Source: a virus. Taken from it: a DNA stretch of 48,258 bases. Both the position numbers and the translations under genes were made by a program. Shown here one piece after another: positions 32,242-41,518 of the stretch (positions are counted from its first letter, which is position 1; each line of letters begins with the position of its first letter). A model generated the notes under the pieces. The model searched no databases. It was not told the origin of the DNA and saw nothing but the letters and a program-made list of their open reading frames with translations. The stretch lies in the IMG/VR virus record IMGVR_UViG_3300027976_000057, positions 1 to 48,258 of that record, one strand, 5' to 3'.

Positions 32242-32853
32242 ATGAGCAAAGGAAATTTAACTTGTATTTGTGGCGGAATGTTTGCTGGCAAGACAGAGGA
32301 GATGATTCGCAGAATAAAAGGAGCAGTTTTTGCTAGAGAAAAAATTGTAGTTTTTACCCCTAGCATCGATAATCGCAGAGGCGTCGGAAATATCATCTCT
32401 CATGGTAATATCGACTTACATAAAACGACCGGGATTGTCCCTTTGGTTTTGAAGGTAAATGCTACTGCTGAAGAATTTAGAGAACTCAGAATCCGTTTGG
32501 TGGATGATGAAGTTGATCTTGTGGCGATCGATGAAATTCAATTCTTCGAAAAAACAATCATTGATTTTGTGACTGAGTTAATTTGCTCTGATGTTAAGGT
32601 GATTGTAGCCGGGTTGGACCTAACTGCGAATGGCAAACCTTTTGGACCCATCCCAGAGCTTCTAGCCCTATCCGAAGAGCCCGTAAAGCTAAGATCGATC
32701 TGTTCTTGTTGCCACAAAGCAGCAACAAGAACATTTTTTAGAAACGGTACTTTAAAACAAGAAATAATTGTTGGCGGAAATGATTTGTTCGAACCTAGAT
32801 GCTTAAAATGTTGGGTCGAAGGCCAAACATCAAACCAACCAAGCGATTCCTGA
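32242..32853 (+). CDS. tdk: thymidine kinase (type II)
   Basis: A 203-residue thymidine kinase phosphorylating thymidine to dTMP with ATP. Visible are the P-loop GGMFAGKT (11-18), the VAIDEIQFF Mg/catalytic motif (about 94-102), the AGLDL segment, the zinc-binding lasso (CSCC, then CLKC), and the GGND substrate-loop segment. Size and order match bacterial enzymes. The ATG at 32242 has AAGGAAG about 5 bases upstream; an in-frame GTG two codons earlier overlaps that site. It is a nucleotide metabolism gene inserted among tail genes. Its 3' end overlaps the convergent 86-residue gene by 24 bases. Confidence 0.93.
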   Translation: MSKGNLTCICGGMFAGKTEEMIRRIKGAVFAREKIVVFTPSIDNRRGVGNIISHGNIDLHKTTGIVPLVLKVNATAEEFRELRIRLVDDEVDLVAIDEIQFFEKTIIDFVTELICSDVKVIVAGLDLTANGKPFGPIPELLALSEEPVKLRSICSCCHKAATRTFFRNGTLKQEIIVGGNDLFEPRCLKCWVEGQTSNQPSDS

Positions 32854-33090
32854 TATTTTCTCGAAATCACGCCCTTTTACTAACTTTTCTTTTTGGGCTT
32901 GTGCTATTGATTCCACAGTCGCATAGGGATCTTTCAAGAGATATTGATAATCTTTGGTGGCTTTTAACGCTTCAATAAATGCGATTAGCATTTCAGGAGT
33001 TCCTGAAATATTTGCGTTCGTTAGTCCGCCTGTTTCTAGCGCACACCCCAAAAGTGCAAATAATAATTTACCAGAAAGATTTGTATCCAT
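32830..33090 (-). CDS. small leftward protein (86 aa) within the tail gene cluster
   Basis: An 86-residue protein, helical, ending EKISGIAWLV, with no known family. I accept it as real because its start has GGAG 9 bases upstream on the minus strand, composition is protein-like, and no rightward frame uses this stretch beyond the end of the kinase gene. It overlaps the kinase 3' end tail to tail by 24 bases and diverges from the tape measure gene. Confidence 0.65.
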   Translation of the reverse strand: MDTNLSGKLLFALLGCALETGGLTNANISGTPEMLIAFIEALKATKDYQYLLKDPYATVESIAQAQKEKLVKGRDFEKISGIAWLV

Positions 33091-33136
33091 TTAAAACTTC
33101 TCCAAACCTGTAATTAGAGATGGAGAATATTAATCC

Positions 33137-36100
33137 ATGGCAGGTAGAGACGACGGCGAAGACACGCTCAAATATCAGCAACAACAAATGCAATTTCAAA
33201 AATTGCTTGTAAAAATGGCTGAAGACAGAGCCAAAGCAGCAGAACGCGAAACCCAATACATGGAGCAAGTTGCTCGTTTAACCGGCAATGCCACAAGAAG
33301 CACGAGTGACACAACACAGCGCATTCGTGAATTGAATGACGGGATCAGCCAAGGCTCGCAAAGAATTCGTGACACCAATGATGCTTGGGGTGCCATGGGA
33401 AACATTTTTGGCAAGATAGGCAAAACCGCCAAAGACATTTGGGGCAATATAGGCAACAAAATGAAGGAGATGGGCAAACAAGGTGTTCTAGTGACCGCCG
33501 TCAGGGAAGGCTTTAGTGGACTAGCCTCTTCTTTTACTACGCTTTGGTCTTTAGCCAAAGTAGGGACAAATGTTCTCGGGGGTGTTATAGGTAGTATTTG
33601 GGAGTTAGGAAAAAGCATTCTTGCAATTCCTATTAGTATTTTTACAGGCTTAGTAGACATGGCCTCTCAAATGGGAGGGGATAACGCACTTGCCCAAGCC
33701 TTCGAAGACCTCAGAAAAGAAATGGGCGCATTCAACCAACGCGAAGCTCGTGATGTTATTGTATCTTTCCGCTCGATGCGTGGCCAATTAGCAGAAACAG
33801 GGTTAAGCGTTTATCGTGTTTTTGGAAGTATGGCCGAACGTTTAAAAGAGGTTACCAAACTTGCTACGGACATGGGCGCTGTGTGGCATGTTCAGGGAGA
33901 TAACATTGCTCGCAATGCGGAACGAGTTATGGCCTTCCAGAAGGGTCTAGGGCTCACAGGCGAGGCCATGAAAGCTATTGGCGCCAGGGCAGCCGCAGCC
34001 GGAACAGATATTTCAGATAACCTCCGTCAAATGGCTACGATGTCACTGCAAATGGGGCGTTCGTTTGGAATGAGTTCTAAACTTATTTCAAGAGACGTTG
34101 GTGAAATGACTAAAGACGTTGCTAATTTCTCAAGTGTTGGTATTAGCGCCATGACTTCGCTGTCCGTTTACGCGCGTAAATTAGGCGTTGAATTCAAGTC
34201 ACTTTTGGGTGTCGTGGACAAATTTGACAATTTTGAAGATGCTGCAACGAATGCCGCAAAACTCTCGCAGGCTTTCGGGTTAAATGTAGATGCCATGAAG
34301 CTGATGAGGGAGCAAGACCCCGGAGCCCGTGTTGAAATGCTCAGAAAGAGTTTCTATGCCACAGGGCGAAGCGTCGAGGGAATGACGCGCCAAAGTCTGA
34401 AGTTATTGGCAGCAACCTCTGGTATTTCCGAAGAAGCAGCAAAACAAGTGTTCGCTTTGAAAAATCAAGGCGTGTCATATACGGATATTCAGAGAAAGGC
34501 TGCCGTCGCCGAAACTAGACAGCTATCGCAAGCAGAGGCAATGAAGCAACTGGCTTCTTCTATTGAAAGATTGACTCAATCTGGAAGTATGTCCAAAGGA
34601 GGATTCTGGCATCAATTCGTAGAAGGTCTGGGTGCTGGGATAAAACGTTCTAGAGATTTCCGTGTTTTAATGAGAACTCTCCATCGAGATTTGCGTGAAA
34701 CTTGGAGGGCCGGAAGGGACGTTGGTCGTGCTTTCGTCGAGGCTTTCCCTGGTGTCAAAACATTTTTTCAGGGCATAACTAAAATGTTTGAACGCGGACG
34801 ATTCCGAGGAATGATTCGCGGGGTTGTCAGCGAATTTAGAACATTTTTCAAAGCCGTTCAAACTGATCCAAAAACCGGGTTGATTAATCTACTAGAGGGC
34901 TTAAAAAAGAATTTCTTTAATTGGTTTTCTCCGACTTCGAGCGCAGGCAGTGGTGTTTTAGCGGGCTTTAAATCATTCTTCAAAACTCTTGGTGGAATAG
35001 CTGGCTCTTTATTGGAACAAGCCCTCAAAGGCGTGGCAACGGGCATTAGATACGTTACGGAATTCTTGCGCAACCCTAGTGCTTTCATGAATTCAGCCAT
35101 GGCAGGAGGAAGTGGCATCCTATCATTCGTTGGCGAAGTTTTAAAACCAATTTGGGAGGCAATCAAAAATTCCTGGCCTGACCTTAGAGATGCTTTCGAG
35201 AGATTGTTTATAACTGCTTGGGAGAAAATCGAAGAAGGCTGGGCTGCGCTAAAACCTCTTGTTTTAGCGCAAGCTAAAAAGTATTGGAAAGAAATTGCTG
35301 CTTATTTTTTGATTCCGTTATTGTCTCGTTCGCTATTGGGCGGAGTTTTTGCGGCCATTGGAAAAACTTTTTGGGATCAAGCCGCAGGAGCCATTTTCAG
35401 TAATGCCGCTTCTCGCACGTCAATGAATACCGCCGCTAGAACAGGAACTAGCGGAATTCAAGCTGCCGCGGAAGCTGCACGCACGCAGGCTGCAAACGTA
35501 GGCGCTGCGACAGCCGGTGCGACGCCACCGGGGCCAGCAACAGGTAGAAGCTTAGGAGGGTTTGTTGAGTCATTCCGGGGTGTTGAGTATGGCGATATCG
35601 CAAAAATGACCGCGACACTTTTGGGTATTGCTGTTGCTTTGGCCGGTGGTGGTATTTTGATGGCCTACTCAATCGTTGCTGTGGACAAAATTTTTAAATC
35701 AAACAGCACGACAGTTGAAGGCATAGCAGTTTCCCTTGGAGCATTAGCCGGTGCAGCCATCGCGATGATTCCGGTTATTTATGCCACTAAATTAGTTCAA
35801 GGTGCCGGTGGCGGACCCGAGATAGCCAAAGGAATGTTTATTATTGGTGCTTCTATTTTGGCAATGGGAGTAACTCTTGGCTTGATTACAAAAGGCTTCG
35901 AAATGGCCAAAATAACCCCAAGCCAAGCTCAGGGCATGGCTCTTTCCATGGGCGCCATGGGCCTTGTGTTTATTGAAGCTGGTGTGGTTGTCGCAGTTGC
36001 AGGGGCAGTTGGCGCTGCCATTATGGCTAATGCGTTATTGGTGGGTGGTTCGATTGCGGTAGGCTTAGGGGTTCTTAGCACGGTTGTCGGAGGAATGGCG

Positions 36101-37972
36101 GCTGTCACAATACAAATAATTTCGGCTATCAACACTCTGCCAAACGACACAAATTTCCCAGAAAAAGTAAGAGTGTTCACTGGCTTGATGAACAGTATTG
36201 CTATGATTGCCGGTAAGCTTTCTGGGTTTATCGAGATTGTAACTCCAACTTTCTCAGAATTGCTTTTAACCAGAACCACATTTGCTACAAAAATCGCCGG
36301 AGTAAATCAATTCATCCGTGAAATTATTGGAACACCAACGACAGGGATTTTGGGTATAATTTTTTCAATCAAGCAAACATTGATAGAGCTTGGCTCAACA
36401 CCCAATTTGGCGCAAGGTGCTCAAGTTCTAGGGTCGGTAATGTCTGGCGTGACTTCGGCTTTGCAGGCCATGTTGCCGCCGCCTGAGTTTTGGAGAACTA
36501 CCGCTTCGTGGTCGGTACAAGCTGGGTCAGGAGATCATGCCGCTAATTTAGGCCAGCTTCGTGTTTACATTCACACCATCTCAGCAGCTATCAGCGAATT
36601 TATTCGCGAAGTGAAAGGTTCTATTACGGATTTAGCTGGGTTGACTATTTCTCAAAATCAGATCAAAGCCGTGGGGGCTATTGGCCCAATACTCGCGGGT
36701 GTTGGTGGAATTGTTCAAGCAATTAATCCGCCACCAGCTTTTTGGGAAGCAGTTTCGAGAGTTACAAATGGCGCCGGAACTACGCTTAGAGTAACTCTCG
36801 ATGCCCTCGGCGGGTATTTCCGGGCTGTTTTACCGCAAGTAAAAGTCTTAATAGACAACGCAAGAGATGCAATCATACAACTACTACCAGCTTTATCAAC
36901 ACTAAATCCGGGTAGTATCAAATCTCTTGAGGTGGTTGGGCCATTATTGTCGTCTATTGTATCTTTCGTTCAATCGATTATGACAATAGCGCAAGGTTCG
37001 CAGAGTGGAGCAGGAGCAAACTCGCAGCAAATTACAGATGCCATACAACGGCGCGTTGTCCACTTGCAAGGATTTATGTTGTTTTTGGCCGATATCTTAC
37101 CAGCCATGATGGGAAGTATCGGAAGTAGTCTTAGATTGCTTGTCCAAGGCGACAGGGCTGCCAGTGTGTCTCCGTCTCAAATAAAAGGCAAAATTGACAC
37201 CATTAAATCTACATTCGATTTAATGGCAATGATTCCATCTCTTTTCTCTGGGTTGAGTGGCGGAAGCAATGGGGCGCCGATCAATGCGCGAGCAGTTCTG
37301 ATCATGACAACAAATTTAAGAGTTTTGATAGGCCAATTATTTGAAGGTGGCTCGAATGGGATATTAAATAAACTTGCTGTTGGTATGGCTGGGATTCCTA
37401 ATGGAATCAATACAGATTCCATAAGCAAAATTAAATCAATCGCCGCAGGGGCAACCAGCCTCGCCAGTGCCATGACTTCATTCAAAAACATCAAAGATGC
37501 TATGCCGAGCGTCAATGGGCTTAGTGCGGCAGATTTTTCTTGTGGCATTACAAAAATTACTTCCATTATTGATACTTTTAACGGTGGCAGTGGAACAGCT
37601 ACGGGGCCAATAACTGGAACAGAACAATTTTTGGTAAACGCCAACGCCCTTAAAGGCTTCGCTCGCCAAGTCGAAAGAATACGGTTTGAACATATTAGTG
37701 AAGTTATTTCCACCATGGTCACTCAAATGAATTCTCTTTCTGCATCTCTGAGTGCCAGCCTGTCTCCTTCAATCAACATCGAAGCGCATTTGCAAACTCT
37801 CGCTCACAATATTGGTTTAGGCAATTCGCAGGATTATACAATTAATCATCGCAATTTTACCATCAACATGAAAGTTGACGTTCACATCGACACAGTAGAT
37901 TTGAAAAAAGTCCTTCTCGGCAACCCAAATTTGGAATTCCAAGCCCAAAGTCACGCAACAGGCCCACAATGA
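33137..37972 (+). CDS. tail tape measure protein
   Basis: At 1611 residues this is the longest gene here. It has a coiled N-terminus (residues 10-75), a helical domain with repeated Gly-Ala segments, hydrophobic helices at about 160-176 and a cluster at about 823-1000 (ALAGGGILMAYSIVAV, ALAGAAIAMIPVIYAT, and VVVAVAGAVGAAIMANALLV), then Gly/Ser/Thr-rich helical repeats, and a C-terminal beta part. This is typical of tape measures, which set tail length and are ejected to help DNA cross the membrane. At about 0.15 nm per residue the tail would be roughly 240 nm. Its end overlaps the next gene as ATGA. Confidence 0.9.
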   Translation: MAGRDDGEDTLKYQQQQMQFQKLLVKMAEDRAKAAERETQYMEQVARLTGNATRSTSDTTQRIRELNDGISQGSQRIRDTNDAWGAMGNIFGKIGKTAKDIWGNIGNKMKEMGKQGVLVTAVREGFSGLASSFTTLWSLAKVGTNVLGGVIGSIWELGKSILAIPISIFTGLVDMASQMGGDNALAQAFEDLRKEMGAFNQREARDVIVSFRSMRGQLAETGLSVYRVFGSMAERLKEVTKLATDMGAVWHVQGDNIARNAERVMAFQKGLGLTGEAMKAIGARAAAAGTDISDNLRQMATMSLQMGRSFGMSSKLISRDVGEMTKDVANFSSVGISAMTSLSVYARKLGVEFKSLLGVVDKFDNFEDAATNAAKLSQAFGLNVDAMKLMREQDPGARVEMLRKSFYATGRSVEGMTRQSLKLLAATSGISEEAAKQVFALKNQGVSYTDIQRKAAVAETRQLSQAEAMKQLASSIERLTQSGSMSKGGFWHQFVEGLGAGIKRSRDFRVLMRTLHRDLRETWRAGRDVGRAFVEAFPGVKTFFQGITKMFERGRFRGMIRGVVSEFRTFFKAVQTDPKTGLINLLEGLKKNFFNWFSPTSSAGSGVLAGFKSFFKTLGGIAGSLLEQALKGVATGIRYVTEFLRNPSAFMNSAMAGGSGILSFVGEVLKPIWEAIKNSWPDLRDAFERLFITAWEKIEEGWAALKPLVLAQAKKYWKEIAAYFLIPLLSRSLLGGVFAAIGKTFWDQAAGAIFSNAASRTSMNTAARTGTSGIQAAAEAARTQAANVGAATAGATPPGPATGRSLGGFVESFRGVEYGDIAKMTATLLGIAVALAGGGILMAYSIVAVDKIFKSNSTTVEGIAVSLGALAGAAIAMIPVIYATKLVQGAGGGPEIAKGMFIIGASILAMGVTLGLITKGFEMAKITPSQAQGMALSMGAMGLVFIEAGVVVAVAGAVGAAIMANALLVGGSIAVGLGVLSTVVGGMAAVTIQIISAINTLPNDTNFPEKVRVFTGLMNSIAMIAGKLSGFIEIVTPTFSELLLTRTTFATKIAGVNQFIREIIGTPTTGILGIIFSIKQTLIELGSTPNLAQGAQVLGSVMSGVTSALQAMLPPPEFWRTTASWSVQAGSGDHAANLGQLRVYIHTISAAISEFIREVKGSITDLAGLTISQNQIKAVGAIGPILAGVGGIVQAINPPPAFWEAVSRVTNGAGTTLRVTLDALGGYFRAVLPQVKVLIDNARDAIIQLLPALSTLNPGSIKSLEVVGPLLSSIVSFVQSIMTIAQGSQSGAGANSQQITDAIQRRVVHLQGFMLFLADILPAMMGSIGSSLRLLVQGDRAASVSPSQIKGKIDTIKSTFDLMAMIPSLFSGLSGGSNGAPINARAVLIMTTNLRVLIGQLFEGGSNGILNKLAVGMAGIPNGINTDSISKIKSIAAGATSLASAMTSFKNIKDAMPSVNGLSAADFSCGITKITSIIDTFNGGSGTATGPITGTEQFLVNANALKGFARQVERIRFEHISEVISTMVTQMNSLSASLSASLSPSINIEAHLQTLAHNIGLGNSQDYTINHRNFTINMKVDVHIDTVDLKKVLLGNPNLEFQAQSHATGPQ

Positions 37973-38124
37973 ACCCCAAAGAACAACTTAGCGCTTTTTT
38001 TGAGACGCTCAATCCAGAAGACAGGGAAATGGTAGAGGACGAACTTGAAAAAACATTTGGGGATTTAGAGAAACAGCTAAAATCAATCACAGAAGTTTTG
38101 GAGTCAGCATTATCTAATACTTGA
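37969..38124 (+). CDS. small acidic helical protein (51 aa) between tape measure and baseplate genes
   Basis: A 51-codon gene linked on both sides by overlaps: its ATG overlaps the tape measure stop (ATGA), and its TGA overlaps the ATG of the following gene (TGATG). The protein opens MNPKEQLSAFFETLNPEDRE and continues as an acidic helix (VEDELEKTFGDLEKQLKSI), so a coiled coil is likely. It has no family that I know. The strict coupling argues that it is translated. It could be an assembly factor for the tape measure or the baseplate. Confidence 0.75.
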   Translation: MNPKEQLSAFFETLNPEDREMVEDELEKTFGDLEKQLKSITEVLESALSNT

Positions 38125-41100
38125 TGCCACCGCTTATTCTAACAAATTCACAAACCCAAGAACTCCCTGTATCTACGATTTTGGATAGCGGGCCAGTTTC
38201 TTACATTATTGACGGCACTGGCCCCGATGGCTCCCCTGTGGCCAAAAATGGCCAAGGCGGTAGAAATGATGATTTATTGACCAGTGTGAAAAGACGCATG
38301 GTAAGTCATACTGTTGCCATCACCAATGATCCGGCAACAGGGAATGATTTCCCCCTAATGCGACCAGCCTCGCTGAACTCTTTTTCTATCCGTGACTCCA
38401 ACGGAAGGCCGCCAGAGAGATTACAACAGCCAGCAAATCAACCAACTTTTTTAAATCAAGATTTGATTGATCAAGAGGCGGTCAATAGATTAACCAACAG
38501 AAATTTAACAGAACGAGTTCCTAGGATTTCTTTAGAAAATATTCATCGTGGTCGTTCTAGTGCTCCCGGCATAAATGGCAATCAGCTATTGTCACAAAAT
38601 CAAAGTCAATTATTACTCAATGTAGCTCCCAAGGTTTCCAGTGTTTTAAAGCACAATCGTTTCAACGAAGAAAAAACATATCTTTCGTTGTTCGAAAATG
38701 GGGATGATGACAATGTTGCTCTAGCCGGTTACCAACCCGACCAAGGCAAGTATGTCGCTCACGAGACTAATGAAAATCCTGAGATTACTTTGAAGGATCT
38801 AAAAAAAGTTGGGTTCATTATGTTGATGGAGGCTTGTGGCAAACCTGAATTTCTTAGTAGAGATTTAGAAAGTGGCGCCAACAAAGAAGCCATGAGACTA
38901 ACACCCGGTCAAGCCGAAATTGGCATTCCTATTGATTTTGACCAAATGGCTGCCACAGAAGCATTGCATAAAATCAAAGAAAAATACAAGAAAAAAGCAA
39001 ACTCAAATAGGTTTTTTACAAATGCTCGCTCCGTTAAATCCTATGGAAGTGTCAACAATCAAGAAAATCATTTTTCTGGATTGTCTTCCTATGGATCTAT
39101 TATTTTGGCGGGTGCTATGATAACCACTTTAAAAGGTCTCGTTACTGGCATTTCTCTGATCATGGATCTGGTTGTAAAAACTAAGCCTGGGGGCGATTTC
39201 ATTAGCGGAGTATCTGGTTTAATAAACCCACCAAGCACCACCCGCCATGGTGTAAGTGATGCTACAGAAAATTTTGGGTCCAATTTTTTTACTTATGTAA
39301 ATAAAGGATTAGATATTTTTTTTGCTTGGGATGGGCGAAGTTACATGAGAGTGGTTTTAAACCCTGGCTATTATTTAACCTTGGTTCGAAGTATTGTTCG
39401 AAGTGAAGCTGCTGCTATTTTAAAATTTACTAAACTTGATTCCTTGACTGATGCGCTTCTCGCAGTAGAAGATCTCGCTAACTCAAAACTATTTTCATTC
39501 ATGCGTGTAATGGCTCAAATAGGGCAGGTAAATGAGTTTTGGGAACAATCACAAGCAAGCTCCCGCGGAACGGCTTATTACGTCGATACGGACAACACAC
39601 CGGCTATGATGAACATCCCAGGAGCAACGAGTGATTCGACAAGACTAGAAAATCCTTTCGCCCACGTTGTTAAAAGCAGAATTGACAACAAAACTGCCTG
39701 GAGGAATGATGCCACTGCATCTGCCTATCTTTTCCCTGAATCGATTATAGATGCAAGCAGAAAATATCATAATGCTGATTTTACGTTTGGCAGCGCCATC
39801 AATCGCCATACAAAGTTGACAGGTAGCAGCACTCGAATTTCACAAGAAGATCGCAAAAAAATAGAACAAATTCTTGACGCAGAGTATGTCCCTTTTTACT
39901 TTCATGATTTAAGAACGAATGAAATTATTTCTTTCCATGCTTTTTTGGAGAGCATGACTGACAACTATCAAGCCGAATATGAGTCATCCTCTGGATATGG
40001 GCGTGGTGGTAAAGTAAGTATTTACAAAAATACCAATAGAACCATCGGGATGAGTTTTTCCGCAGTAGCAACAAGTGAAAATGATTTTGACTTGATGTAC
40101 CTAAAAATTAACAAATTGCTGACGATGGTTTATCCACAATGGACCGAAGGTAGAACCGTTAAGATAGGCACAAGAAAATTCACTCAGCCATTTTCACAAA
40201 CCCCAGGCGCTTCACCTTTGATTCGTTTGCGTTTAGGCGATGTATTCAAGTCAAATTATAGCAAATTTTCCGCAGCGCGTTTGTTTGGCTTGGGCGATCG
40301 TTCTTTCACAATGAATACAAATAGCCAACAGGTTGCTGCTCGCTCCACATTGGACGAAGAAAAACAGCAAGCCAGAACACGCTTGCGGGAAGAGACATAT
40401 ATTTTCGAAAACAGTGAAGAAGTCACGATAAATGGCGGTGCGGTACGAACGATCTACCACTCGGAAGGAAATAATTTCGTTCCGAGTGCTGGGGCATTAT
40501 CTCGTGCAAACTTAGCCGTCGTTGTAACCGGCCGCATCGTTGGCTCTGTCGTGGATCGCTCTGGTACTTTATTATATATTGTAGATGCACAAATCCCGGC
40601 AAACTCAATCGGAGCCAATAGCAGAAGCCGTGGGCGCGCTTCTCGCTCACGCGCACCAAGTCCAACCGCTGTGCCATCTACCACCGATGGAAGAAGCGTA
40701 TTGATTGGCGTACCCCTTCAGGATTTGACATTGAGTGCCGCGGAAATAGAGCGCAAAATAAATAGGCAATTTGCCTCTCAGGAAGCAACATCTGGTGATC
40801 CTTCAATTTCGCAAGAACGACAAGGTATTCAGGAATTTTTCTCAAATGACAATCCCGTTATAAGATCTTTTGCTTCAACTGAAGGAAAGGGTTTAGCTGG
40901 CTTTATTACGTCCATTAATTTTAATTGGAAAGATGGCCCTTGGGAAACAACTAGATTCAATTCAATTGCCCCTCAAATGTGTAAAATTGAATTTAATTTC
41001 GAACCTGTATTCGACATTGCTCCCGGCTTGGACCACAATGGGTTTAATCGGGCTCCTGTTTACAATATTGGAGAAGCCATGGAGAATCTCTCTAAAGACA

Positions 41101-41174
41101 ACGAAGAAGACCCAGGTAAAGAAATGTTTAATAAATCTCGGCTAGCTTTAACCAGAGGATCTAGAGGAAGGTAA
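38124..41174 (+). CDS. large baseplate/tail structural protein (1016 aa)
   Basis: The ATG at 38124 overlaps the stop of the preceding short gene. The 1016-residue product has a long low-complexity Asn/Pro/Arg-rich N-terminus (to about 190), helical regions with weakly hydrophobic segments near 330-350, and a beta-rich part at about 600-700 (VPFYFHDLRTNEIISFHAFL, GKVSIYKNTNRTIGMSFSAV, DFDLMYLKINKLLTMVYP). An Arg/Ser-rich linker and a closing beta domain end the protein. The position between tape measure and the LysM-like/hub genes fits a baseplate component. No named family is assigned. Confidence 0.75.
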   Translation: MPPLILTNSQTQELPVSTILDSGPVSYIIDGTGPDGSPVAKNGQGGRNDDLLTSVKRRMVSHTVAITNDPATGNDFPLMRPASLNSFSIRDSNGRPPERLQQPANQPTFLNQDLIDQEAVNRLTNRNLTERVPRISLENIHRGRSSAPGINGNQLLSQNQSQLLLNVAPKVSSVLKHNRFNEEKTYLSLFENGDDDNVALAGYQPDQGKYVAHETNENPEITLKDLKKVGFIMLMEACGKPEFLSRDLESGANKEAMRLTPGQAEIGIPIDFDQMAATEALHKIKEKYKKKANSNRFFTNARSVKSYGSVNNQENHFSGLSSYGSIILAGAMITTLKGLVTGISLIMDLVVKTKPGGDFISGVSGLINPPSTTRHGVSDATENFGSNFFTYVNKGLDIFFAWDGRSYMRVVLNPGYYLTLVRSIVRSEAAAILKFTKLDSLTDALLAVEDLANSKLFSFMRVMAQIGQVNEFWEQSQASSRGTAYYVDTDNTPAMMNIPGATSDSTRLENPFAHVVKSRIDNKTAWRNDATASAYLFPESIIDASRKYHNADFTFGSAINRHTKLTGSSTRISQEDRKKIEQILDAEYVPFYFHDLRTNEIISFHAFLESMTDNYQAEYESSSGYGRGGKVSIYKNTNRTIGMSFSAVATSENDFDLMYLKINKLLTMVYPQWTEGRTVKIGTRKFTQPFSQTPGASPLIRLRLGDVFKSNYSKFSAARLFGLGDRSFTMNTNSQQVAARSTLDEEKQQARTRLREETYIFENSEEVTINGGAVRTIYHSEGNNFVPSAGALSRANLAVVVTGRIVGSVVDRSGTLLYIVDAQIPANSIGANSRSRGRASRSRAPSPTAVPSTTDGRSVLIGVPLQDLTLSAAEIERKINRQFASQEATSGDPSISQERQGIQEFFSNDNPVIRSFASTEGKGLAGFITSINFNWKDGPWETTRFNSIAPQMCKIEFNFEPVFDIAPGLDHNGFNRAPVYNIGEAMENLSKDNEEDPGKEMFNKSRLALTRGSRGR

Positions 41175-41180
41175 CGATTT

Positions 41181-41459
41181 ATGCGACGATATGACAATGT
41201 TGAGGTGCTTGGTTTTCACTATGCTACTTCTGACAAAATTTCTAGGCTCCGCGAAAATATCAAGAATGGCAACATTACATGCGCCCAAATTATTCTTCAA
41301 GAAGGCGTAAGGCTGGATAACTTAGCTGGCAAATATTACGGTGATGGAAAATTGTATTGGATTATCGCAGCCGCTTCCGGCATCGGGTTTTGTTTACAAA
41401 CGCCACCCGGAACCGTTATTATGATCCCTAAATTAAGTGATGTAGGAAAATACGCTTAA
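41181..41459 (+). CDS. LysM-like baseplate protein (gpX/gp53-type, 92 aa)
   Basis: A 92-residue protein whose last 55 residues form a LysM-like module: VRLDNLAGKYYGDGKLYWII, then AAASGIGF and TPPGTVIMIPKL. This matches the tail LysM pattern (D.lA.kyYGd..lWwvIa...gl..pG..l.IP) found in P2 gpX and in baseplate wedge proteins such as T4 gp53. It probably clips together hub and wedge proteins. GGAAGG lies about 9 bases before the ATG. It sits between two large baseplate genes. Confidence 0.75.
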   Translation: MRRYDNVEVLGFHYATSDKISRLRENIKNGNITCAQIILQEGVRLDNLAGKYYGDGKLYWIIAAASGIGFCLQTPPGTVIMIPKLSDVGKYA

Positions 41460-41518
41460 TTTTAAAAATGAACCCCTAGCCTCTAGTTGAAAAGTGCGCT
41501 CGGCGACTATTTCTATAC

